Source: DASZMX01 sp035551475
GTDB lineage: Bacteria; Verrucomicrobiota; Verrucomicrobiia; Limisphaerales; Palsa-1400
Reading direction: 5' to 3'
Length of the DNA stretch: 28,244 bases
NCBI GenBank assembly: GCA_035551475.1
Contig: DASZMX010000132.1
Location: 1 to 28,244 of the forward strand
Position 1 is the stretch's first letter. The number at the start of each line of letters is the position of its first letter. A program made the translations under genes and the position numbers. Of this stretch, positions 1-7,609 are shown one piece after another. Below the pieces are notes generated by a model that did no database searches, was not told where the DNA came from, and saw nothing but the letters and a program-made list of their open reading frames with translations.

Positions 1-582
1 CTGATGCCACATTTCGTTGGTAAGAGCCACCGGCGCGGCGATGTAATTGCTTTGGTGGCCGCTGCCGTCCTGTGCAGATAGGTAAATCATGCACCCCGAC
101 GGGTCCAGATACAGACTCCACCATCCGATAGTGGCGTTCGTTGTGTAAGTTCCAGCTTCGATCAGCCGCCCGGAAACTTGTGGCCCGGCTCCTCCTTGGT
201 TCGTCCCGCTCCAATGCGGGGAAAACCACATCAAAACTGAACCTTGGTTGAAAGTGATATTGGTATAGCCACCCTCCCAAACCTGGTATCTCAACCAAGC
301 TGCATTGGTGCTGTCCACGACGAGACTGGCGCCGTCGCCATCCGTAGCTGATGTAATGTTGGTAAAGGAGATAGGCGAATCGCCAAAATCATCCCTCCAT
401 CCGTTCGTGTCTCCGAAAGAAAAGGAGTCGAGCCAGGGAAACGAGTTCGTGCCTCCAGGTGTCAGCACGTCGGCGCCGGCAGGCAATATCCCGGTGAGAA
501 ACGCCAGGAATATTCCGAGCGCCAAGCCCCGTCGGGCAAAATCATAAGAGATGGCCGATTGATGTCTGTTTGGTTTCCACAT
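1..582 (-). CDS. Secreted LamG-like (concanavalin A fold) protein, 3' end outside window
   Basis: The frame is open from an ATG at 582 down to base 1, giving 194 codons with no stop, so only the N-terminal part is present. The first 38 residues form an export signal: a basic N-region ending in ARRG, a hydrophobic core (LALGIFLAFLTGI) and a PAGADV-type cleavage site. The mature part begins TPGGTNSFPWLDSF and continues with jelly-roll-like text, including GSVLMWFSPHW, GWWSLYLDPSG and a final EMWHQ. This matches LamG/laminin-G-like domains that bind carbohydrate or cell-surface ligands. The Thr/Asn-rich style resembles large secreted proteins of Verrucomicrobiota. No clear Shine-Dalgarno precedes the ATG. 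The ligand is unknown, and the C-terminal architecture lies outside the window. Confidence 0.75.
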   Translation of the reverse strand, partial: MWKPNRHQSAISYDFARRGLALGIFLAFLTGILPAGADVLTPGGTNSFPWLDSFSFGDTNGWRDDFGDSPISFTNITSATDGDGASLVVDSTNAAWLRYQVWEGGYTNITFNQGSVLMWFSPHWSGTNQGGAGPQVSGRLIEAGTYTTNATIGWWSLYLDPSGCMIYLSAQDGSGHQSNYIAAPVALTNEMWHQ

Positions 583-755
583 TTTGGGGATATTTTTTGG
601 TTGGTGATTCTTTCGTGATTCAAGAAAACTCGCAAGCAACATTCTGGCGAAGTAAGTCTTGTTTAAGTGACATTCTGTGGAGCTGCGCGAAGGGTTGGAT
701 TACCAAGCAAGAGCGCTACGTCGTTTATCGCGACAATTCTGTCCCCAAATAACTG

Positions 756-1334
756 TCAATCATCCAAACCTTTTCCTTTGAGGATTTGGGGCGCGCACTT
801 TGCGACGCGGGCGGCGCGAGTTTGGGATTGTTTGGCGCCGGAAAAGTAGAGGAGGTAGCCTCGTTGCCGCCCGGGGGTGAGGGCCTCGAAGGCGGTCTTT
901 AAGGCGGGGTTTTCGTCCAACTTGGCGCGGAACTCCTCGGCCATTTCGAATTCCGAGGGTTTTTTGTAAACCACTTGCGCGCCGGATTTTTCCACGGCGA
1001 TGGCTTCCCGCACGTAGTCTTGCAGGACGGGCGCCAGCGCCTTGATTTCGCGCAGGTTCGTAAACCGGATCTGGCGCGCCGCCTGCACATTTTCGGTTTG
1101 TTGAGTGAGGAGGCCGCGCGGATCTTTGAGCAAGGCGCCTTTGCAAAAGAGCAGGGCGCAATATTCCTTGAATCCGTGGATGATGACGATGTTGGCCCCC
1201 TCGACGGTGTAACACGGCTTGCCCCACTTCAATTCCTCCGTCACAGGGCAGCCCAGCACAATTTTGCGCAGCAGTTTCGTTTCTTCCTGCCACTTCGCCT
1301 CTCCTTTTATATAAGCGTCAACTTTGGGATTCAT
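756..1334 (-). CDS. YdeI/OmpD-associated family protein (DUF1801-like plus OmdA-like)
   Basis: This 192-residue protein starts at the ATG at 1334. A TTG seven codons upstream (1355) is possible but adds only a non-conserved MPILPGA extension. The N-terminal two thirds (MNPKVDAYIKG, EELKWGKPCY, FKEYCALLFCKGALLKDP) matches the DUF1801/YdeI fold. The C-terminal segment (LKTAFEALTPGRQRGYLLYFSGAKQSQTRAARV) is the OmdA-like module, whose family signature is a Tyr/Gly-rich helix followed by R-x-R-x-x-K. Family members are small cytoplasmic proteins of uncertain role, sometimes linked to bacteriocin or stress protection. It stands alone on the minus strand, divergent from the moxR operon. Family assignment is confident; function is not known. 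Confidence 0.85.
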   Translation of the reverse strand: MNPKVDAYIKGEAKWQEETKLLRKIVLGCPVTEELKWGKPCYTVEGANIVIIHGFKEYCALLFCKGALLKDPRGLLTQQTENVQAARQIRFTNLREIKALAPVLQDYVREAIAVEKSGAQVVYKKPSEFEMAEEFRAKLDENPALKTAFEALTPGRQRGYLLYFSGAKQSQTRAARVAKCAPQILKGKGLDD

Positions 1335-1400
1335 CGCGCCGGGCAGGATGGGCAAAAGGAGGCGGCGCGTCAGGCAAATTATTTCGCCCGATAAATGGCT

Positions 1401-1428
1401 TTTACAACCGCTGGAAACGGGCTAAAAT
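1401..1428 (+). promoter_or_regulatory. Candidate sigma70-type promoter of the moxR operon
   Basis: TTTACA at 1401-1406 and TAAAAT at 1423-1428 are separated by 16 bases, a good vegetative-type match. The -10 box overlaps an upstream in-frame ATG at 1427, so a transcript from here would begin near 1435 and exclude that ATG. This supports the ATG at 1463 as the moxR start. The call is by consensus only. Confidence 0.45.
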
Positions 1429-1462
1429 GCGGTATGGTTCGGAGAACCGGGTCCTCAGTTTT

Positions 1463-2476
1463 ATGAAGTCGTCCGCGCTGACCGCCGCACGGCTGCCGGA
1501 AGACGAGACCGCCTCGGGCGCAGAGCAAGTGCGCGCCACGGCGCAGGGCGCCCGAACCATCTACCAGCGCATCACCGCCAGCATCGAAGCCGTGATGCGC
1601 GGCCAAGGGGTGGCGATTCGGCGTTTGCTCGCCGCGCTGGCCAGCGGCGGCCATGTGCTGCTCGAGGATTTTCCCGGCACCGGCAAAACCACTCTCGCCA
1701 AGGCCCTGGCGCGGTCGGTGGATGCCAGCTACAAGCGCATTCAATTCACGCCGGATTTATTGCCCTCGGACATTCTGGGCGTCTCGGTTTTCAATCAACG
1801 CGACCAGACCTTCTCCTTCCGGGAAGGCCCGGTCTTTGCGAACATTTTATTGGCGGATGAAATCAACCGCGCTTCGCCCCGCACGCAATCGGCGCTGCTG
1901 GAAGCGATGGCGGAGGGGCAGGTCAGTGTGGACGGCGAACGCCGCGCTTTAACCCAGCCGTTTTTCGTGATCGCCACGCAGAACCCGATTGAATTTCGCG
2001 GCACGTACCCGTTGCCGGAAGCGCAAATGGACCGGTTCGCCATGCAGTTCAGCCTCGGCTATGTCAGCGCCAGCGACGAGGTCGCCGTGCTCTCGGCGCT
2101 GAAGGGCGCGCACCCCATCGAGAAGGTGGCGCCGTGCGCGACACTGGAGGATGTGATGCGGCTGCGCGACGGGGCGCAAAATATCCGCGTCAGCGAGGAG
2201 CTCAAACATTATATCGTGCGGCTGGTGACGGCGACGCGCACGGCGCCAGGCGTGCAATTGGGCGCGAGCCCGCGCGCTTCGATCGCGTTGATGAAAGCGG
2301 CGCAGGCGCTGGCTTTGTTTGATGGGCAGGAATTTATCAGCCCGGAGCATGTGCATGAAATCGCGGCGCCGGTGTTATCGCATCGCCTGATGCTGGAGCC
2401 GCAGGCGAAATTTTCCGGCGCCTCGGCGCGCGGCATCGTGGAGGAGATCCTGAAAAGGGCGCCGGTCCCGGTTTAA
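1463..2476 (+). CDS. moxR: MoxR-family AAA+ ATPase
   Basis: This is a 337-residue AAA+ ATPase of the MoxR group. The Walker A motif (DFPGTGKTTLAKAL) is at about residues 69-82. The Walker B region (ILLADEINRASPRTQSALLEAM) and sensor segment (ATQNPIEFRGTYPLPEAQMDRF) are textbook MoxR. The C-terminal lid carries SPRASIALMKAAQALA. An ATG at 1427 would add 12 non-conserved residues, but it lies inside the likely -10 box, so 1463 is preferred. MoxR ATPases act as chaperone-like remodelers, typically encoded beside DUF58 and transglutaminase or VWA proteins. That is the order here: the DUF58 gene follows after 35 bases. Confidence 0.93.
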   Translation: MKSSALTAARLPEDETASGAEQVRATAQGARTIYQRITASIEAVMRGQGVAIRRLLAALASGGHVLLEDFPGTGKTTLAKALARSVDASYKRIQFTPDLLPSDILGVSVFNQRDQTFSFREGPVFANILLADEINRASPRTQSALLEAMAEGQVSVDGERRALTQPFFVIATQNPIEFRGTYPLPEAQMDRFAMQFSLGYVSASDEVAVLSALKGAHPIEKVAPCATLEDVMRLRDGAQNIRVSEELKHYIVRLVTATRTAPGVQLGASPRASIALMKAAQALALFDGQEFISPEHVHEIAAPVLSHRLMLEPQAKFSGASARGIVEEILKRAPVPV

Positions 2477-2511
2477 CAAAACGCCCCGCGGCGTCCGGGC
2501 GGCTTGAAAAA

Positions 2512-3900
2512 ATGTCCGGCATTTTCACCAGCGTAATGGCGTGGCGGCAACGGTTCTCCCGGCGCTGGCTCTACCGGAATCATCGCGCCTTCTCGCTCAT
2601 CTTGCATCGCTTCCGGCGCCGGGTCACGCCGGCGGGCTGGGTGGCGGTGGTGATGACGGTGGTCGTCGGCGCGCTGGGCGCGGATACGAATGCTTCCCTC
2701 GGTTACCAAACGTTCGGGCTGCTGGCCTGCGGCGTGGCGTTGAGCATGTTGTGCACCCCGGTGGGGCGGCCGCGCGTGAAGGTGGAGCGGCTGCTGCCGC
2801 GTTTCGGCTCGGTCGGCCAGCGGTTAAGCTACCGCTTGCTCGTGCGCAATGAATCGACGCGTCCGCAAGTGGCGCTGAAGGTCATCGAGGATTTGCCCGA
2901 TCCGCGCCCGACGTTTGAAGAATTCGCCGGCACGCCCGAGCCGCTGGAGGAGCGGCGGAGCTGGCTCGACCGCAATTATGGCTACTACCGCTGGCGCTGG
3001 CTGCTCACACGCAATGTCCGGGCCGAGATCAGCGAGGTGGCCGTGCCTGACTTGAAGCCCGGCGAGGAAGCTTCCGTGCCGGCGTGGCTCTCGCCGTTGC
3101 GGCGCGGCACGCTCCGCCTGGAGGGACTTACCGTGGCGTGCCCCGATCCGTTCGGTTTTTTCCGGTCGTTGCGCCAAATCACGGCGCCGCAATCCATTTT
3201 AATCCTGCCGCGGCGGCATCCCGTGCCGGCGTTCAACCTGCCCGGGACTGTCAAGTATCAACAAGGCGGCGTCTCAATGGCGTCATCGGTGGGCGAGTCG
3301 GAGGAATTTGTGTCGTTGCGGGAATACCGCGCGGGCGATCCCTTGCGGCGGCTGCATTGGAAAAGCTTCGCCAAGCTGGGCAAGCCGATTGTCAAAGAAT
3401 TCCAGGACGAATATTTTGTGCGGCACGCGCTGTTGTTGGACACCTTTGGTCGGGCGTTGGACACGGAGCTTTTTGAGGAGGCGGTGTCGCTCGCGGCATC
3501 GCTGGCCTGCGCGATCCAGGATCAGGAATCGTTGCTGGATTTGATGTTTGTCGGGGCGGAAGCGTACTGCTTCACGAGCGGGCGCGGGATTGGGCGCATG
3601 GAGAAGATGCTGGAGATTTTAGCCTCGGTGCAATTGTGCGCGGCCAAACCGTTCACGGAGCTGGAGCAGCTGGTGCTCGATCATGCCGTCGATATCAGCG
3701 GCTGCGTGTGCGTGCTGCTGGGCTGGGACGCCACGCGGCAGCGGCTCGTGCGCTCCTTGCTGGCGCGCGGCGTGCCCGCGCAGGTTTTCGTGCTGACAGC
3801 GCGCGAGACGGCCCTCGAGCCGGGCGTGATGGCGGCGGCGCCGGAGGATTTTCATGTGATTCCCGCGGGGAAACTGGCGGAGAGGCTGGCCGCGCTATGA
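2512..3900 (+). CDS. DUF58 domain-containing membrane-anchored protein
   Basis: This 462-residue protein has two N-terminal membrane segments (about residues 41-57 and 66-80) after a strongly basic N-terminus. A beta-rich region follows, with the RRGTLRLEGLTVACPDPFGFF segment typical of proteins upstream of a DUF58 core. The DUF58 signature is clear: SVGESEEFVSLREYRAGDPLRRLHWK, then KEFQDEY and a VWA-like HALLLDTFG. Such proteins are encoded next to MoxR ATPases and are thought to act in envelope assembly or stress functions. It shares an ATGA overlap with the downstream transglutaminase (ATG at 3897, stop at 3898-3900), which implies translational coupling. The ATG at 2512 is the first plausible start; no strong ribosome-binding site is visible. 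Confidence 0.9.
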   Translation: MSGIFTSVMAWRQRFSRRWLYRNHRAFSLILHRFRRRVTPAGWVAVVMTVVVGALGADTNASLGYQTFGLLACGVALSMLCTPVGRPRVKVERLLPRFGSVGQRLSYRLLVRNESTRPQVALKVIEDLPDPRPTFEEFAGTPEPLEERRSWLDRNYGYYRWRWLLTRNVRAEISEVAVPDLKPGEEASVPAWLSPLRRGTLRLEGLTVACPDPFGFFRSLRQITAPQSILILPRRHPVPAFNLPGTVKYQQGGVSMASSVGESEEFVSLREYRAGDPLRRLHWKSFAKLGKPIVKEFQDEYFVRHALLLDTFGRALDTELFEEAVSLAASLACAIQDQESLLDLMFVGAEAYCFTSGRGIGRMEKMLEILASVQLCAAKPFTELEQLVLDHAVDISGCVCVLLGWDATRQRLVRSLLARGVPAQVFVLTARETALEPGVMAAAPEDFHVIPAGKLAERLAAL

Positions 3901-5909
3901 GGACGCCGCCGCTTTTGCTCGGGGCCGCGCTGTTTTTCTGGGGCTGGCAAACGGGCCATCTTTGGTTGAGCGCGGGGATGGGCGCGGCGCTGGAAGGAGC
4001 GCGCTGGTGGCGGCGGCGCTGGGATTTTTCGGCGGTGGATTTGCAGCGCATCTGGATGCTTTGCCTGGCCTTGCAGGCCGGGGCGGCGCTGATTTTATAC
4101 TCGACGCAGGATCGGATGCTGTTCGTCTTCAAATTCGCGCAGAGCCTGCCCATGTCCTTCCTGCCGCTGATGCTGGCGCAGGTTTACGGGATGCAGGAAG
4201 CCATGCCCGCGACGATTTTCTTCTGGCCGTTTCATCGGAAATTGCGGAGCGACCAGCAAACGGTGCATGTGTCCTTTCCGTACTTTGCCCTCTGCGTGGT
4301 GGGAACCAGCGCCTCGACGCAGGCCAACGGCTATTTTTTCGAGGGCATGGCCATCCTGCTGCTGGCGGCCTTGAGCTGGAGCCGGCCCCGGCGGGTGGGC
4401 ATCCCCGTGTGGGCGGCGCTGAGCGGAATGGTCGTCGTCATGGGATTTTACAGTCAGCAGGAATTGCGGCGCTTCCAAACGGCGCTGGAGGGAGCCTTGG
4501 GCGGCTGGATCGCCGACATGCTGCATCAGCCCGCCGACGCGCGCGAATGCCGCACCCAAATCGGACACGCGGGCGAAATCAGCTTGTCAGGAAGAATTAT
4601 TTGGCGGGTGACGCCGGATGATTCCGGGTTCAGCCCCAGTTTGCTGCGCCAGGCGGTGTACGATGGGTATCGCAACCAAACCTGGACCTGCTCAAGCAAC
4701 GACTACAGCCCGGCCGCCTCGGCCAAGGCGGAGACCTATAATCTTTTGCCCTCCAAACCGATCGAGTTTGACGTGCGGGTGGCCGGCTATTACCAAAACG
4801 GCGAAGGCCCGCTGGCGCTGCCGCACGGCGTCTTCGAATTGAAGGACGTCGCCACCCCGGCGGCGGTGCAAACCAATCGTTTGGGCTGCGCCGCGCTCGA
4901 CAACGCGCCCGGCCTGGTGGAATGCACCGCGCGCTGGGGCCCCGGCCCCTCGCTCGATCCGCCGCCCGGGATTCTTGACACCAACGTTTCCGAAAACGAA
5001 CGCCCCGTGCTGGCCAAAATCGCCTCGGAGCTCGGCTTGAAAAATTTGAATGACCGCCAGAAAATCCGCGCGGTCGCGCGCTTTTTTGCGGACAATTTCC
5101 GTTACTCGCTCAACATCTCCGACCGCCAGGAGCCCGGCAAAACGCCGCTCGGCGTTTTCCTCACGACCACCAAGGAGGGGCATTGCGAATATTTTGCCAC
5201 GGCGACCGTTCTTCTCCTGCGCCAGGCGGGCGTCCCGGCGCGGTACGTGACGGGCTACGCGGTGCCGGACAATGCGCGCCAGGGCAAAACCTTTTTGGTG
5301 CGCGAACGCCATGCGCACGCCTGGGCGCTGGCCTATCACTCGGACAACCATAGCTGGGAGGAAGTGGACACCACGCCGCCTGTCTGGGCCGACAAATCCG
5401 CCGCGCCGCCGCCGCCCTGGTGGGAGCCGATGTCCGACATGGGATCGAATTTTTATTTCCGCTTCTCGGAATGGCGCTGGAGCAAGACGTCGCTCGCCCG
5501 CTATGCCTCGTGGCTGATGGCGCCGCTCATCCTTTCGCTGGTTTGGCGGATCATCGCGGACCAACGGGGGCGCGCGGCGGCGCGCGGCCAGGAAAATGAT
5601 GCGCCGCCGGACTGGCCGGGCCTGGACTCGGAGCTTTATCAAATTGACCGCCGCCTCGAAGCCACGGCCCTGGCGCGGCACACGGGCGAAACCCTCGGGC
5701 AATGGCAGGCCCGCCTCGAAGCCTCCGGCACGGCCCCGCAACCGATTCGGCTGCGCCGGATTTTTGCGTTACATCGCTCACTGCGCTTTGATCCCCATGG
5801 CTTGTCCGCGGCGGAGCGGCGGGCGCTGGCTGACGAGGCGGCGCGCTGGCTGGCGGATTTCGCCGTGGAAAATCCGCGGGCCAAAACCGGCCGGCTCAAA
5901 CTTTCCTGA
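3897..5909 (+). CDS. Membrane transglutaminase-like protein (TgpA-type)
   Basis: This 670-residue protein starts at the ATG overlapping the DUF58 stop; the frame is open further upstream but lies inside the DUF58 gene. The N-terminal ~190 residues contain several hydrophobic helices, followed by an extracytoplasmic region. The transglutaminase core has all three catalytic positions: Cys in TTKEGHCEYFATA, His in RERHAHAWALAYH and Asp in WEEVDTTPP. A further membrane helix (YASWLMAPLILSLVWRII) precedes a charged cytoplasmic tail resembling the DUF4129-like tail of such proteins. The family combines membrane anchoring with a periplasmic transglutaminase or protease-like domain. With MoxR and DUF58 it forms a conserved three-gene unit. 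It ends 3 bases from the convergent pilM stop. The substrate is unknown. Confidence 0.9.
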   Translation: MRTPPLLLGAALFFWGWQTGHLWLSAGMGAALEGARWWRRRWDFSAVDLQRIWMLCLALQAGAALILYSTQDRMLFVFKFAQSLPMSFLPLMLAQVYGMQEAMPATIFFWPFHRKLRSDQQTVHVSFPYFALCVVGTSASTQANGYFFEGMAILLLAALSWSRPRRVGIPVWAALSGMVVVMGFYSQQELRRFQTALEGALGGWIADMLHQPADARECRTQIGHAGEISLSGRIIWRVTPDDSGFSPSLLRQAVYDGYRNQTWTCSSNDYSPAASAKAETYNLLPSKPIEFDVRVAGYYQNGEGPLALPHGVFELKDVATPAAVQTNRLGCAALDNAPGLVECTARWGPGPSLDPPPGILDTNVSENERPVLAKIASELGLKNLNDRQKIRAVARFFADNFRYSLNISDRQEPGKTPLGVFLTTTKEGHCEYFATATVLLLRQAGVPARYVTGYAVPDNARQGKTFLVRERHAHAWALAYHSDNHSWEEVDTTPPVWADKSAAPPPPWWEPMSDMGSNFYFRFSEWRWSKTSLARYASWLMAPLILSLVWRIIADQRGRAAARGQENDAPPDWPGLDSELYQIDRRLEATALARHTGETLGQWQARLEASGTAPQPIRLRRIFALHRSLRFDPHGLSAAERRALADEAARWLADFAVENPRAKTGRLKLS

Positions 5910-5912
5910 GGC

Positions 5913-6986
5913 TCAACGCCCGCCGGTGGCGGCGGCCGAACCGAGGGCCACCGTGAGCTGGCTGGAGCTCTGCTCGATCTCGGTCAATTGCTGGGCTGGA
6001 AGATTGAGCGTGATGCCGCTGGTCGGATACCAGGCCTTGGAGCTGACCACCAATTCGGATTGCAGTTGCTGCACGATGAATTCGGAGCGGGCGGCGCCGC
6101 CGGAAATCAGGACCTGGCTGACATTTTTCTCGCGCTGATGCTCGAAGAAATCGATCGACGCGCGCAGCTCGCGCCCCAGCGGGGCCACCAGCGGCTGAAG
6201 ATGCGCCTCGACCTCGGCGGGCATGCCGATCTTGATGCCTTCCGCCTCGGCGTAGCTGATGCCGAGCGCCTCGGACAAGCCGGTGGTGAAACGGTCCCCG
6301 CCGATTTCCACGGAACGGCTCAGGCAAAGTTCGCCTTCGCAAAGAATGCTGATGCTGGTGGTTTTAAAACCGAGATCGACCAGCGCGACGGTCTCTTTGT
6401 TGAAGACGTCGGGCTGGGCCATTTCGAGGGCGTTGACCGGGCCGAGCAGCGTCAGCGTCACCTGGTCGGCCACCAAGCCGGCGGCCTTGATGGCGCCGGC
6501 CAGGGAGTTGAGAAAATCCTGGCGCGCGCCGCCGACCCAGACCTTGTATTTGGGGACGCCGGTTTTGCCGGCTTCCGCCTGCATCTTGCCCTGCGGCGGG
6601 ACGATGTAACAGTCAAACACATAATCCCGCAGATCCTGCTGCAGATAATTCTTGGCGTTGAATTTGAGCATCTGCCGCATGTCGCTGACCTGCATCAACG
6701 GCAGCTCCGCGCTGCGCAGCACCGAATCCACCGCGCCGACGGCCACGGTGACGCGCTTGGTGACGGGCTGGATTTGCTCGACGATATTGCGCAAATGCTC
6801 TGTCAACAATCCCTGTGGCAGCGCCTTGTCATAGATCGGCGCGTCCTGGATGAGGAACTTGCTGAGGGTGAGCGCGCCATCCTTGCCCTTGCGGTCCATC
6901 AACACGGCCTTGGTCGTCCGCGTGCCAAAATCCACCGCGAAAATCTGGTCCCGCTTGCCGCCGCCGCTGAGGAAGGGAATGTTCAT
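5913..6986 (-). CDS. pilM: PilM-like actin-fold type IV pilus assembly protein
   Basis: This 357-residue protein has the actin/FtsA-like fold of PilM. The N-terminal phosphate-binding loop reads FAVDFGTRTTKAVLM (about residues 16-30). Later elements include VAVGAVDSVLRSAELPLM, ALVDLGFKTTSISIL (phosphate 2), GGDRFTTGLSEALG, and VLISGGAARSEFIVQQL (adenosine region). PilM normally sits at the inner face of the cytoplasmic membrane and binds the PilN N-terminus to align the pilus machine. It is the last gene of a minus-strand run of prepilin-like genes, 41 bases after the small secreted protein. pilN, pilO and pilQ do not follow, because the next gene is the convergent transglutaminase. A related actin-fold family (GspL-like) is possible but less likely. 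Confidence 0.85.
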   Translation of the reverse strand: MNIPFLSGGGKRDQIFAVDFGTRTTKAVLMDRKGKDGALTLSKFLIQDAPIYDKALPQGLLTEHLRNIVEQIQPVTKRVTVAVGAVDSVLRSAELPLMQVSDMRQMLKFNAKNYLQQDLRDYVFDCYIVPPQGKMQAEAGKTGVPKYKVWVGGARQDFLNSLAGAIKAAGLVADQVTLTLLGPVNALEMAQPDVFNKETVALVDLGFKTTSISILCEGELCLSRSVEIGGDRFTTGLSEALGISYAEAEGIKIGMPAEVEAHLQPLVAPLGRELRASIDFFEHQREKNVSQVLISGGAARSEFIVQQLQSELVVSSKAWYPTSGITLNLPAQQLTEIEQSSSQLTVALGSAAATGGR

Positions 6987-7027
6987 CGTTTGTCTTGTAG
7001 CATTGTTGGAGCAGGGAAGGCAACTGA

Positions 7028-7600
7028 CTAATGCGCCGCCCCCCGCGGTTTCAAGGGCTCGACCGTAAAGGTGCCGATGGATTGCATGAAGCCGACGCGC
7101 AGCTTGTCAAAGTCCGCGTCGTTGGCGGAAAACACAAATTCGATGATGCCCTTGGGCGTCGGCAGGAAACCATGGCGCGTGCGCAGCGAGACCCGCGCGG
7201 CGGGCGCTTGCGCGAGATCGACATACAGCCCCGGCTTGTAGGACGTCGGGAACGGATAGGATTGCAGCACCCACGACCCGGGATGGCTGGCGACGGCATA
7301 CGCTTTCAAATCCTCCGCGGACGGCAAATCGCCCGGCGAATTGGTCGTGATGGTGATATTGATCGCCACCGCGCCGGCCTTGGCGTCGAATTTGACCGTG
7401 CGGGCGTAGTTATCCACATGCGACGCGAACCCAATCGGGCAACGCATCGTGAATCGCTGGTCGCCCCAGTCAATGACAACGGTGGACACGCGCCCGCCTT
7501 CGATCAAATTCACATAGCCGGCGTAGGCATGGAACTGGTTGGTGTCCTGCGCGCCAGCCGCCACCGCGAGAAACATCAGCAAGGCCAGGAGAAATCTCAT
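7028..7600 (-). CDS. Small secreted protein of the pilin operon, function unknown
   Basis: This 190-residue protein begins with a typical signal peptide (MRFLLALLMFLAVAAGAQ, cleavage near AGA-QD). The mature part has no Cys-rich or catalytic motif I recognise. It looks like a beta-rich extracytoplasmic domain, with segments such as GGRVSTVVIDWGDQRFTM, TVKFDAKAGAVAINITITTN and a C-terminal PKGIIEFVFSANDADFDKLR. The ATG at 7600 sits 9 bases after the PilX-like stop, so it is co-transcribed with the prepilin-like genes and pilM. By position it may be an accessory factor of the same export or pilus machine; that is inference from context only. Confidence 0.75.
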   Translation of the reverse strand: MRFLLALLMFLAVAAGAQDTNQFHAYAGYVNLIEGGRVSTVVIDWGDQRFTMRCPIGFASHVDNYARTVKFDAKAGAVAINITITTNSPGDLPSAEDLKAYAVASHPGSWVLQSYPFPTSYKPGLYVDLAQAPAARVSLRTRHGFLPTPKGIIEFVFSANDADFDKLRVGFMQSIGTFTVEPLKPRGAAH

Positions 7601-7609
7601 GCGCCAATG

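Noticed and set aside
583..755. Possible small gene in the AT-richer gap between the ydeI and LamG genes
   Set aside because: The short open frames there show no ribosome-binding site and no recognisable protein; the stretch looks like upstream sequence for the LamG-like gene.
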